From contig JAFQGN010000168.1 of the NCBI GenBank assembly GCA_017398245.1, positions 1 through 18,213 of the forward strand: a stretch of DNA of 18,213 nucleotides. The letters are read 5' to 3'. Position numbers and translations under genes: made by a program. The notes beneath the pieces were generated by a model. The model was not told where the DNA came from and ran no database searches. It worked only from the letters and a program-made list of their open reading frames with translations. The stretch is from Clostridia bacterium. GTDB lineage: Bacteria > Bacillota_A > Clostridia > Christensenellales > Aristaeellaceae. This document shows, piece after piece, positions 1-7,717 of the stretch. Every line of letters starts with the position of its first letter. The first letter of the stretch is position 1.

Positions 1-59
1 GGCTTCATTTCGCGGCAGCCGACGCACATGCGCATCGGCACTTTACGCTGTTTGAGCAA
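1..59 (-). CDS. ylxR: YlxR family RNA-binding protein, N-terminal fragment
   Basis: Only the first 19 codons lie in the window; the rest runs off the left edge. The translated start contains RKVPMRMCVGCREMK, the hallmark opening of the YlxR family (a small basic protein encoded after nusA, reported as an RNase P modulator and nucleoid-associated factor in Firmicutes). The start is TTG at 57-59, chosen because AGGAGG lies 7 bases upstream and the family motif follows in frame. The gene lies 66 bp after nusA in the usual rimP-nusA-ylxR order, so it should belong to the same transcript. Identity rests on the motif and on synteny; length and C-terminus cannot be judged. Confidence 0.88.
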   Translation of the reverse strand, partial: MLKQRKVPMRMCVGCREMK

Positions 60-89
60 TCTTTTGCCTCCTGATACAGGAATGTTCCA

Positions 90-113
90 GCCGGGCAAAG
101 GAGCAGTCCCGGC
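90..113 (-). other. small hairpin between nusA and ylxR
   Basis: A 6-bp stem (GCCGGG at 90-95 pairing with CCCGGC at 108-113) with a 12-nt loop sits in the 66-bp gap between nusA and ylxR. No U-tract follows it in the direction of transcription, so it does not look like a terminator. It may affect mRNA processing or ylxR translation, or be chance in GC-rich DNA. Confidence 0.25.
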
Positions 114-125
114 CTGCCCTGCGCC

Positions 126-1238
126 TTATTCTTCGGCCTGCTCCTCTTCCTGCATCTCAGTTTCTTCTTCCATTTCCATAGCGGCCTGCACCGCCTGGCT
201 CTGGCTCTTGATATCGATCTTCCAGCCGGTCAGCTTCGCGGCGAGACGGGCGTTCTGGCCTTCCTTGCCGATGGCGAGGCTGAGCTGGTTGTCCGGCACG
301 ATAACGCGCGCGGCCTTTTCGCTTTCGGAAACGAACACGCTCAGCACACGGGCCGGGTTGAGCGCGCTGGCGATATACTCGGCCGGATCGGAAGACCACT
401 TGACGATATCGATCTTCTCGGTCTTGAGCTCGCTGACCACGTTTTCCACGCGCATGCCGCGCGGGCCGACGCAGGAGCCGACGGGATCGATCATCGGATC
501 GGTAGAGAAGACGGCCATTTTGGTGCGGAAGCCGGCTTCGCGCGCGATGGCCTTGATCTGCACGATGCCGCTGCGGATCTCGGGCACTTCCAGTTCAAAG
601 AGGCGCTTGACAAGGCCGGAATGCGTGCGGGAGACGAGCACCTGCGGGCCGTGGCTGGCGCGGGTGACTTCCAGCACGTAGACCTTGACGCGGTCGTTCA
701 CCGCGTAGGTCTCGCCGGGCATCTGCTGGGTGGGCTCGATGACGCCTTCGGTGCGGCCGAGCTCGACATAGACCTGCCTGCCGTCGATGCGCTGCACGAT
801 GGCGGTGAGGATCTCGTTTTCCTTCTCGATATAATCGTCGTAGATGGCGCCGCGTTCCGCCTCGCGGATATGCTGCACGACGACCTGCTTGCCCGTCTGC
901 GCGGCGATGCGGCCGAAATCGCGCGGATGCACCTGCATTTCGACGATATCGCCCAGCTCGTAACGCGGGTCGATCCGGCGGGCTTCTTCCAGAGAGATCT
1001 GGATCTGCTCGTCTTCGACCTCTTCCACTACGGATTTTGCGGCGGAGACTTCGATCTCGCCGGTCTTGCGGTTGATCGTAGCGCGCACGTTGGCGCTCTT
1101 GCCGTAGTTCTTTTTATACGCAGAGATCAGCGCAGTTTCGATCGTGCTGATCAGCTGCTCCTTATCGATGCGCCGCTCCTTGGCAAGATCGTCCAGAGCG
1201 GTGATAAATTCCAGCGAATTCAGCTTTTCGTTGGCCAT
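126..1238 (-). CDS. nusA: Transcription termination/antitermination factor NusA
   Basis: NusA binds RNA polymerase and nascent RNA and modulates pausing, termination and antitermination. The 370-residue protein has the normal Firmicute layout: an N-terminal polymerase-binding domain (about 1-125), an S1 RNA-binding domain (about 135-205) and two KH domains. The KH GxxG loops are visible as GPRG at 258-261 and GKEG at 324-327. It lacks the C-terminal acidic repeats of proteobacterial NusA, but ends in a short, very acidic tail (about 352-370, mostly Glu). The ATG at 1238 is preceded by GGGAGG about 11 bases upstream. It lies 17 bp after rimP and before ylxR, so it is almost certainly cotranscribed with both. 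Length, order and motifs agree fully with the family. Confidence 0.97.
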   Translation of the reverse strand: MANEKLNSLEFITALDDLAKERRIDKEQLISTIETALISAYKKNYGKSANVRATINRKTGEIEVSAAKSVVEEVEDEQIQISLEEARRIDPRYELGDIVEMQVHPRDFGRIAAQTGKQVVVQHIREAERGAIYDDYIEKENEILTAIVQRIDGRQVYVELGRTEGVIEPTQQMPGETYAVNDRVKVYVLEVTRASHGPQVLVSRTHSGLVKRLFELEVPEIRSGIVQIKAIAREAGFRTKMAVFSTDPMIDPVGSCVGPRGMRVENVVSELKTEKIDIVKWSSDPAEYIASALNPARVLSVFVSESEKAARVIVPDNQLSLAIGKEGQNARLAAKLTGWKIDIKSQSQAVQAAMEMEEETEMQEEEQAEE

Positions 1239-1255
1239 GACCGACGTGCCTCCCT

Positions 1256-1762
1256 TTATTCTTCTCCGTCGCCGGGGGCGGCGGATTCGTCCTGCAGATC
1301 TTCCTCGTCAAATTCGATGAGCGGCTTGACGATGGCGACCGCTTTAAGTGCAAAGGAGAGGGTTTCTCCTTTTTCATTGATGATGACGACTGCGTCGTTT
1401 TCCAGGCCGACGAGCTCGCCCTCGTGCCGCTTGGCGCCCTGATCCGGCTTATAGAGCTTGACCTCCACGCGCTTGCCTTTGGCACGTTCAAAATCCTCCG
1501 GCTTTTTCAGCGGCCTGTCCGCGCCGGGGGAAGAAACTTCCATGTAATCAAAGTCGACATGATCGGTATGCGGCTGCACGGTCTTGTGGTAGATCTCGCA
1601 GTCGTCGATCGTAATTCCGCCGGGTTTATCGATCAGAAAGCGCAAAAAGAGCCCCTGCGGTTCCTTCGCAAGTTCCAGCTCGATCAGCTCGAACCCCATG
1701 TCCGCAGCGGTCTTCACGGCGATCTGTTCCAGACGACCCAGGCCCGATTCTTTTTTAGGCAA
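1256..1762 (-). CDS. rimP: Ribosome maturation factor RimP
   Basis: RimP (YlxS/YhbC) is a cytoplasmic factor for 30S subunit maturation. The family signature MEVSSPGADRPLKKPEDF is at about residues 74-91, followed by the C-terminal SH3-like domain. I place the start at TTG (1760-1762), giving 168 residues, because GGAGG lies 9 bases upstream and family homology begins just after it. The open frame continues upstream to an ATG at 1837, but that extension is basic, unlike RimP, and lies in a hairpin-rich leader. The C-terminus has an acidic tail (about 150-168) before the stop, 17 bp from nusA. Being first in the rimP-nusA-ylxR transcript, it is the gene directly exposed to any control by the leader RNA. 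Confidence 0.95.
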   Translation of the reverse strand: MPKKESGLGRLEQIAVKTAADMGFELIELELAKEPQGLFLRFLIDKPGGITIDDCEIYHKTVQPHTDHVDFDYMEVSSPGADRPLKKPEDFERAKGKRVEVKLYKPDQGAKRHEGELVGLENDAVVIINEKGETLSFALKAVAIVKPLIEFDEEDLQDESAAPGDGEE

Positions 1763-1980
1763 AAACTTGTTCCTCCAGATGGATATATTCCTGCGGCCGT
1801 TCCTGAAGCGGCGGCAGTCGTATCCAAGCCGGCCCAAAGGCCGACAAAATATATAAAGAGCGTAGCTTACGCCGCGCTCTTTCAGGCATAATCAAACGGC
1901 CTGTGCGCAGGAAAACGCGCACAAGTCTATAAGGAAACAGACCTCCTGTTCGGCGGCGGTTTCCTTGCAATACTCGAGCA
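1763..1980 (-). promoter_or_regulatory. long hairpin-rich 5' leader of the rimP-nusA-ylxR transcript
   Basis: About 215 nt separate the predicted promoter from the rimP start. In transcription order the leader can form five local stems: 1966-1931 (8 bp, AAGGAAAC with GTTTCCTT), 1923-1902 (7 bp, TGTGCGC with GCGCACA, 8-nt loop), 1882-1855 (8 bp, AAAGAGCG with CGCTCTTT), 1843-1830 (5 bp CGGCC with GGCCG, tetraloop) and 1817-1791 (9 bp with one mismatch), the last ending about 14 nt before the Shine-Dalgarno. This density of perfect stems suggests a structured regulatory leader. I do not recognise a known riboswitch or T-box, and no convincing leader peptide was found. Autoregulation by NusA or a ribosomal signal would be plausible, but is inference. 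Confidence 0.5.
1844..1882 (-). terminator. terminator-like stem in the rimP leader (possible attenuator)
   Basis: An 8-bp stem (AAAGAGCG pairing with CGCTCTTT) is followed in the transcript by the U-rich stretch AUAUAUUUUGU. That resembles an imperfect intrinsic terminator placed about 80 nt before rimP. The U-tract is interrupted by A, so termination would be partial at best. The same segment can fold alternatively (GCGTA with TACGC inside it), which would weaken the main stem. Confidence 0.35.
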
Positions 1981-1986
1981 TAAACA

Positions 1987-2015
1987 AGTATAGCACAGGA
2001 AGCGGCCAAATACAA
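1987..2015 (-). promoter_or_regulatory. sigma-A-type promoter for rimP-nusA-ylxR
   Basis: Read on the minus strand: -35 TTGTAT (2015-2010), a 17-bp spacer and -10 TATACT (1992-1987). The spacing is ideal and the -10 is one base from consensus; the -35 keeps TTG. Transcription would start near 1980, giving the long leader above. This makes the rimP operon at least partly independent of the polC transcript upstream. Confidence 0.7.
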
Positions 2016-2027
2016 CAAACATTTGGC
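2005..2027. other. inverted repeat flanking the -35 of the rimP promoter
   Basis: The 7-bp arms GCCAAAT (2005-2011) and ATTTGGC (2021-2027) are separated by 9 bp, and most of the -35 hexamer lies in the spacer. The position would suit a repressor or activator site, but the dyad is short and could be chance. No cognate regulator is encoded nearby. Confidence 0.3.
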
Positions 2028-2079
2028 GATTAACCGAATGATTACCGTATTTTGCCGCTATTTCACGGGGAAAACCGCC

Positions 2080-3300
2080 TTAATTTCGTGCCGGTTCCAC
2101 AATCGTTTTTCCATCTGGGCCGATCAAAGAGCACAGGCCGTCTGTCCAGGCGAGATACAGGCCTTCCCCGGCTGCGGCAATGCGATCAAAAGGCGTTTGG
2201 GCGAGGAGTTCGCCCTGCGGGCCGAGCAGATCGCAGCCGCTTTGGGTACGCGCGCAGAACGCGCCATCGGAAAGCAGGGTTATCTTTGCATAGGGGCCGG
2301 CGAGCGCATTCGCTTGGCTGTCCAGAAGATAATCGCCAGCATCGGTATGCAAAAGCAAAAAGCCCGCGCCCGCGCAGCGCACGGAAACGCCGTCGGCTTC
2401 CTTCCATGCGGCGATGACGGAGCCGTCGACGGAATACAGTTCCGCATTGCCCTCGCGCGTGACGAGCGCCATATCCGCAAGATCTTTTGTGCGCACATAG
2501 CCGCTTTCGATCTGGCAGACGCCTTCGCGCGTTTCGGCATTCAGCAGGCCGATGCGTCCGTCTGCCGCGCACACTGCGATGAGGCTGTTTCCTTCGGAAA
2601 GCAGCACAGATTCAAACTTGGGCGAAACGACCCAGTTGCCCTGCGCGTCGATCACGCCGGCGCCGCTGTCGACCGAGGCGGCGGCCAGACCGTTTTCCAG
2701 AAAGGGGCCGCCGTAGCCGTATTGCGCGGTGATGGCCCATGTGCCGTCCGGCGCGAGATAGCCCGTCTTTTTACCGCCGGAGCCCACGGCAGCCGAGCGT
2801 TCGCAGGAAAATTTGTTCAAGCCGTACACGATGACCGTGCCGGTGGCCGTTTCGTTCCCGCTTTCGTCGATCAGATACACGCCGTCGCCCCGATCGTCGT
2901 TCGGGTCGGTCTTGAGGGCGAGAAAGCCGCCAAGGCCGTTGGGCACGATCTGCGTATAGAGATGCTGGGTGACAAGGCGCATGGAGGGATCCGCCACGGC
3001 GTACAGGCCGTCCTTTTTCAGGTAGAGCTGTCCGCCGATGGCATACACATCTTCGTATTCGATCTCCAGAAGGGGTTCGCCATCGCTGCCCAGAACGAGC
3101 CAGCCCTGCTGCGCCTTTGCGGCAAACAGGCCCTCGGCAAGGGGCAAAATTTCGGAATATTCGCCCGGCTCGCACAGGAGCGCGCCGGTTTCATTGAACA
3201 AAATGGCGCTGCCCGCATGCTCGGCGGCGAAGGTTTGCGCATTTGCGCAGGCGCACAGAAGCTGCGCGCACAGAAGCAGAACGATCCCCCATTTTTTCAT
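2080..3300 (-). CDS. Secreted WG-repeat (beta-propeller-like) protein, probable lipoprotein
   Basis: The 406-residue protein begins with a basic n-region and a hydrophobic segment (about 5-15). A lipobox-like Leu-Cys-Ala-Cys follows with the acceptor Cys at 18; a signal peptidase I site after A21 (Ala-Asn-Ala) is an alternative. The rest has no membrane segment and consists of short repeats like the WG (KWG) family, for example GYLAPDGTWAITAQY at 180-194 and GVIDAQGNWVVSPKF at 215-229, each ending in a paired beta-strand. Such proteins are extracytoplasmic and mostly of unknown function. The start at ATG 3300 is preferred because AGGAGGTG precedes it by 9 bases; a GTG 12 bp further upstream overlaps that site. 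It lies 62 bp after polC, probably cotranscribed, in a place where rimP normally follows polC. No clear terminator follows it. Confidence 0.75.
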   Translation of the reverse strand: MKKWGIVLLLCAQLLCACANAQTFAAEHAGSAILFNETGALLCEPGEYSEILPLAEGLFAAKAQQGWLVLGSDGEPLLEIEYEDVYAIGGQLYLKKDGLYAVADPSMRLVTQHLYTQIVPNGLGGFLALKTDPNDDRGDGVYLIDESGNETATGTVIVYGLNKFSCERSAAVGSGGKKTGYLAPDGTWAITAQYGYGGPFLENGLAAASVDSGAGVIDAQGNWVVSPKFESVLLSEGNSLIAVCAADGRIGLLNAETREGVCQIESGYVRTKDLADMALVTREGNAELYSVDGSVIAAWKEADGVSVRCAGAGFLLLHTDAGDYLLDSQANALAGPYAKITLLSDGAFCARTQSGCDLLGPQGELLAQTPFDRIAAAGEGLYLAWTDGLCSLIGPDGKTIVEPARN

Positions 3301-3362
3301 TGCAGACAGCACCTCCTTTGCGATTTGCTTTTCAGACTTGCCGGAGCGAGGATTCGTTCCCC

Positions 3363-6300
3363 TTACATGCTGAAGAAGCTCAGCTGGCTGCTTTCGGGCA
3401 GATCGCCCAGCACGCCGGCCTTGGCGAACGCATCGATGACCGAGGGCTGGACCTTTCGGCGCAGCATGTCCTCGCGCGAGATGAAGGGGCCGGCCTCGCG
3501 CGCCTTGGCGTAGATCAGCGCGGCGCTCAGACCGAGGCCATCGAGCGAGCTCAGCGGCGGCAGGATGCGCTTTCCCTCCAGCAGCTGGAATTTTTCCGGG
3601 TCGCTCTTGTAGATATCCACCGGCAGCACGGTGACGCCGCGCAGGCTCATCTCCAGGAGCATATCCAGCATATTCTTGCGGCCTTCTTTCTTTTCGCGCT
3701 CGTCGCGTTCCAGATCGGCGATCTCCTGCAGCTTGTCGCGCAGGGCGTCCTGCGAGGCGACCATATCGGTGCCGGAGAAATCGCCCGCGTTGCGCTTAAG
3801 CCAGCAGGTGTAGTATTCGGCCGGGTAGAACAGCTTGAAGTACGCGATGCGCAGGGCCGACATGACATAGGCCACGGCGTGCGCCTTGGGGAACATGTAC
3901 TGGATTTTATTGCACGAATCGATAAACCACTGGGGCACGTTGTTGGCCTGCATGGCCTCCAGCATGTTGGGCTTGAGGCCGTCGCCCTTGGCCGCCTTGC
4001 CCTTTCGGACAAATTCCATGGTATCGAACGCGGTCTTGAAATCGACCCCGTATTCGATGAGCTGGTTCATGATATCGTCGCGCGTGCACAGGCATTTCGC
4101 CAGCGGGACGACGTTGTTTTTGACCAGATCCTGCGCGTTGCCCAGCCATACGTCGGTACCGTGGGAAAGGCCGGAGATGCGCACGAGTTCTTCCATGGTG
4201 GTCGGCTTGGTGTCCACGATCATCTGGCGGACGAAGGTGGTGCCGAATTCCGGGATGCCCAGCGTGCCTGTGGCGATGCCGGTATCTTCCTTGTTCACGC
4301 CCATGCATTCCGGCCCGGCGAACAGGCCCATGACCTGCTTGAAGATGGCCGGATCGTTCAGCGGAACTTCTCTGGGCGGGATGCCGGTCAGGTCCTGCAG
4401 GTCCTTGAGCATGGTCGGGTCATCGTGGCCGAGCATATCGACCTTGACGAGCACATCGTGCATGGAGTTGAAGTCGTAATGCGTGGTGATGAATTCGGAT
4501 TCGAGATCGTCGGCCGGGTGCTGGATGGCGACGAAATCGTAAATCTCGTAGCCTTCCGGGCAGAGGACCATGCCGCCGGGGTGCTGGCCGGAAGTGCGCT
4601 TGACGCCGGTGAGCCCTTTGGCCAGGCGCTCCTTTTCGGCCTGCGAGGCCGTTTTGCCGCGCTCTTCCAGATATTTCAGCACATAGCCGAAGGCCGTCTT
4701 TTCCGCGACAGTGCCGATGGTGCCTGCGCGGAAGACCTTGCCCTTGCCGAAGAGGGTTTCGATATAATGCTGGCCGGTGCCCTGATATTCGCCGGAGAAG
4801 TTCAGATCGATATCGGGAACTTTATCGCCCTTGAAGCCGAGGAAGACCTCAAAGGGGATATTGTAGCCGTCTTTGTCCATGCGCGTGCCGCAGTCCGGGC
4901 AGTCCTTGGCGGGCAGGTCCAGCCCGCAGGTGTACTGCTCCGGCACGTCGAATTCCACGCGCTTGCAGTTTGGGCAGACATAATGCGCCGGGAGCGCGTT
5001 GACTTCGGTGATATCGGTCAGAAACGCGACGAGGGACGAGCCGACCGAGCCGCGCGAGCCGACCAGATAGCCGTTGCGGTTGGATTCTTCGACCAGTTTG
5101 ACCGCGATGTCATATAGCGTGGAGAAACCATAGCCGATGATCGCGCCGAGCTCTTTATCGATGCGCTTCTGGATCAGTTCGGGGATGGGGTCGCCATAGA
5201 TGCGCTTGGCCTTGCCGTAGGTGCGGTTGCGGATATCGTCCTCCGCATCGGCCCAGAAGGGCTGGAAGGTCTCCTTGCCCTCGGGATGGGGCGGGAAGAG
5301 CGAGATCTTGCCCACCATATCGGCGATCTTGTTCGGGTCTTCGATGACGACGCGGCGCGCCTCTTCCTCGCCCAGATAGCTGCATTCCGCCAGCATTTCC
5401 TCGGTGGTGCGCAGATACAGGGGGGCCTGGTTATCGCAGTCGTCAAAGCCCTTGGCGTTCATGGCGATGGCGCGGTAGATGGCATCCTGCGGATCTTTGA
5501 AATGGACGTCGCCCGCCGCAACGACGGGCTTTCCGAGCCTCCGGCCCAGTTGCACGATCTTGCGGTTGATCTCCTGCAGGTCTTTTTCGCTTTTGACCGT
5601 GCCTTCGCGGATCATAAATTCGTTATTGCCGATGGGCTGGATCTCCAGATAATCATAGAAGGAGGCGATCTTTTTGAGTTCTTTATCTTCCGCACCGCGC
5701 AGGACGGCCTTGTAGAGCTCGCCCGCCTCGCAAGCGCTGCCGATGATCAGGCCTTCGCGGTATTTCTGGATCAGCCCGCGGGGCATTTTGGGGCCGCGGT
5801 GGAAGAAATTGACGTGGCTTTCCGAGACGAGCCGGTTCAGGTTGGTAAGGCCCTGCTGGGTGGCGGCGAGCAGAACGATGTGGTAGCTCGATCCGCCGAT
5901 ATCGCCAAGGAAGATCTGGTTCAGTTCCGAAACCGTGTTCGCCTTTGCACAGGCCGGGTCGGCAAAGGCCTTGAGCATGCACTGGCCGGTGGCGCGGGCA
6001 TCGTTGGAGGCGCGGTGCGCGTTATTGAGCACGACCTTCAGGTGCTTGCACACGTTGCCCAGCTTGTGGCTCTTCAGGTTGGGATAGACGTTGCGGAACA
6101 GGGGCAGCGTATCCAGCTGCGGATGTTCGAATTCGAGCCCTGCTTTTTTAAACGCGCGGCCCACAAAGGCCATATCAAAGGGCGCGTTATGCGCGCAGAG
6201 CACCGCGCCTTCGCAGAATTTGGCAAATTTCGGGATGACCTCTTCGATGCGGGGCATATCGCGCACCATATTATCGGTAATGCCGGTCAGCTCCACCACC

Positions 6301-7697
6301 TTGGCCGGGATGGCCTTGCCGGGGTTGACGAGGGTATTGAACTCGGCCACTTCCACGCCGTTTTCAAAGCGCACGGCGCCAAGCTCGGTAATCTCGTCGC
6401 CGGTGGTGCTCAGGCCGGTGGTTTCGACATCCAGAACGACAAAAGGGGTGCTGCGCAGGGAGCGGCCGTCGGGATTGCGCACGATCTGCGCGCTGTCGTC
6501 GATGAGGTAGCCCTCGCAGCCGGGGATCAGCTTGATGCCGTTCTTTTTGGCCGCGCCAAAGGCTTCCGGGAAGGCCTGCACCACGCCGTGATCGGTCACG
6601 GCGACGGCCTTATGGCCCCATTTGGCGCACTGCTTGATCAGGTCCGAAGCCGAGGCGACGGCGTCCATCGCGCTCATCTGGGTGTGCATATGCAGCTCGA
6701 CGCGCTTTTCCTCGCTCTTATCTTCGCGCACGGGCTTTTTCGCGGACACGATATCGCTGACGTGCATGACCATTTCGTGCTGGAAATCGTCGAAGTTGTA
6801 TTCGCCGCGCACAGTGATCCATGCGCCGGGCGTGACGGCATCGGCCAGCTCCTTGGCGCGGGTCTCGATATCACCGGTCTCGCCCTCCTGCTTGCGGGAG
6901 GTGATGAACAGCTTGCAGTAGATGGAGTTGGTATAATCCGACATGGTGAAGATGACGATCTTCGTTTTGCCGTTTTTGCTGTCTTTGATATCGAAGGAGA
7001 GGACCTCGCCGGTGACGGTGGCGCGGCCGGTATCCTCGGTCAGCTCGCGCATTTCGATGGCCGGGTCGGTGATGGGTCGGCCGAAGATGGCAGCGTTCTC
7101 CTTCTTTTTGGAGCTTGCGGCGCTCTCCTCGGCGGCTGTTACGGCCTTGGAGAGCTGCTCGATGATAGCTTTGTCCTCCTCGCGCCGCTGCTCGATGGCG
7201 CGAAGGCGGGCCTCTTCTCCGCCGCGCTCACGCACCTGCACGCCGATGCGCACGCCGAACAGTTCGTTCAGAATATCGGCGATGCCCTGATCGACCCCGC
7301 GCTGCTTCATATATTCTGCACCGGTCTTTCCGGCTACGTGGAGGCGAAGAACGCCCTCTTTGATCTTCAGGTCCGCCCTGTCCGTTTGCAGGTACGGCAT
7401 GACGCCCGGGTAGGACAGCACTACCCGGTTCAACAAAAGTTCGGCATATTTTTGCGGATCGGCCAGAAAATCGTCCGCAAGGGCGGTGTACCGCACGCGT
7501 GTTTCCGTGTTCGTCTTGGGGAAGCCGGCTTCCATGGCTTCGGCAAGCGCCTTTTCCTCCTGCGGCGAGAGCAGCCTTTCGCTGCCAAGCAGGATGCGCA
7601 TGCGCTTGCCATCGCGCGAGACCAGCACTTTATCCAGAGAAACAACGCGCGCGAGCCCGCTGTCCAGAGGACGGAGAAGCTCGCGCCACATTTCCAT
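3363..7697 (-). CDS. polC: DNA polymerase III alpha subunit, PolC type (replicative, with 3'-5' exonuclease)
   Basis: PolC is the main replicative polymerase of low-GC Gram-positive lineages. The 1444-residue protein is full length. In order: N-terminal domain (1 to about 200), OB fold (about 225-315), a PHP domain starting at HMHTQMSAMDA (336-346), an inserted DnaQ-type exonuclease with DVETTG (423-428), HNAPFD (503-508) and HRASNDA (561-567), then the rest of PHP. The polymerase core follows, with GSRGSVGSS (880-888), a four-Cys zinc module (C908, C911, C933, C936, with C924 nearby) and catalytic Asp 962, 964 and 1086 in PDIDLNFSGEY and KVDMLGHDDPT. It ends in QLSFFSM, a C-terminal sliding-clamp binding motif. 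GGGAG lies 10 bases before the ATG. It starts 20 bp after ispG, so the two are cotranscribed. Confidence 0.99.
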   Translation of the reverse strand: MEMWRELLRPLDSGLARVVSLDKVLVSRDGKRMRILLGSERLLSPQEEKALAEAMEAGFPKTNTETRVRYTALADDFLADPQKYAELLLNRVVLSYPGVMPYLQTDRADLKIKEGVLRLHVAGKTGAEYMKQRGVDQGIADILNELFGVRIGVQVRERGGEEARLRAIEQRREEDKAIIEQLSKAVTAAEESAASSKKKENAAIFGRPITDPAIEMRELTEDTGRATVTGEVLSFDIKDSKNGKTKIVIFTMSDYTNSIYCKLFITSRKQEGETGDIETRAKELADAVTPGAWITVRGEYNFDDFQHEMVMHVSDIVSAKKPVREDKSEEKRVELHMHTQMSAMDAVASASDLIKQCAKWGHKAVAVTDHGVVQAFPEAFGAAKKNGIKLIPGCEGYLIDDSAQIVRNPDGRSLRSTPFVVLDVETTGLSTTGDEITELGAVRFENGVEVAEFNTLVNPGKAIPAKVVELTGITDNMVRDMPRIEEVIPKFAKFCEGAVLCAHNAPFDMAFVGRAFKKAGLEFEHPQLDTLPLFRNVYPNLKSHKLGNVCKHLKVVLNNAHRASNDARATGQCMLKAFADPACAKANTVSELNQIFLGDIGGSSYHIVLLAATQQGLTNLNRLVSESHVNFFHRGPKMPRGLIQKYREGLIIGSACEAGELYKAVLRGAEDKELKKIASFYDYLEIQPIGNNEFMIREGTVKSEKDLQEINRKIVQLGRRLGKPVVAAGDVHFKDPQDAIYRAIAMNAKGFDDCDNQAPLYLRTTEEMLAECSYLGEEEARRVVIEDPNKIADMVGKISLFPPHPEGKETFQPFWADAEDDIRNRTYGKAKRIYGDPIPELIQKRIDKELGAIIGYGFSTLYDIAVKLVEESNRNGYLVGSRGSVGSSLVAFLTDITEVNALPAHYVCPNCKRVEFDVPEQYTCGLDLPAKDCPDCGTRMDKDGYNIPFEVFLGFKGDKVPDIDLNFSGEYQGTGQHYIETLFGKGKVFRAGTIGTVAEKTAFGYVLKYLEERGKTASQAEKERLAKGLTGVKRTSGQHPGGMVLCPEGYEIYDFVAIQHPADDLESEFITTHYDFNSMHDVLVKVDMLGHDDPTMLKDLQDLTGIPPREVPLNDPAIFKQVMGLFAGPECMGVNKEDTGIATGTLGIPEFGTTFVRQMIVDTKPTTMEELVRISGLSHGTDVWLGNAQDLVKNNVVPLAKCLCTRDDIMNQLIEYGVDFKTAFDTMEFVRKGKAAKGDGLKPNMLEAMQANNVPQWFIDSCNKIQYMFPKAHAVAYVMSALRIAYFKLFYPAEYYTCWLKRNAGDFSGTDMVASQDALRDKLQEIADLERDEREKKEGRKNMLDMLLEMSLRGVTVLPVDIYKSDPEKFQLLEGKRILPPLSSLDGLGLSAALIYAKAREAGPFISREDMLRRKVQPSVIDAFAKAGVLGDLPESSQLSFFSM

Positions 7698-7717
7698 TTT
7701 CAGTTCACTCCCGTATA

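Noticed and set aside
1755..1891. Possible small ORF (44 codons from an ATG at 1889) in the rimP leader
   Set aside because: There is no ribosome site before the ATG, the product is not recognisable, and the segment is better explained by RNA hairpins.
2028..2079. Terminator after the WG-repeat gene
   Set aside because: No stem of useful length followed by a U-tract could be found; only weak CCG/CGG pairings are present.
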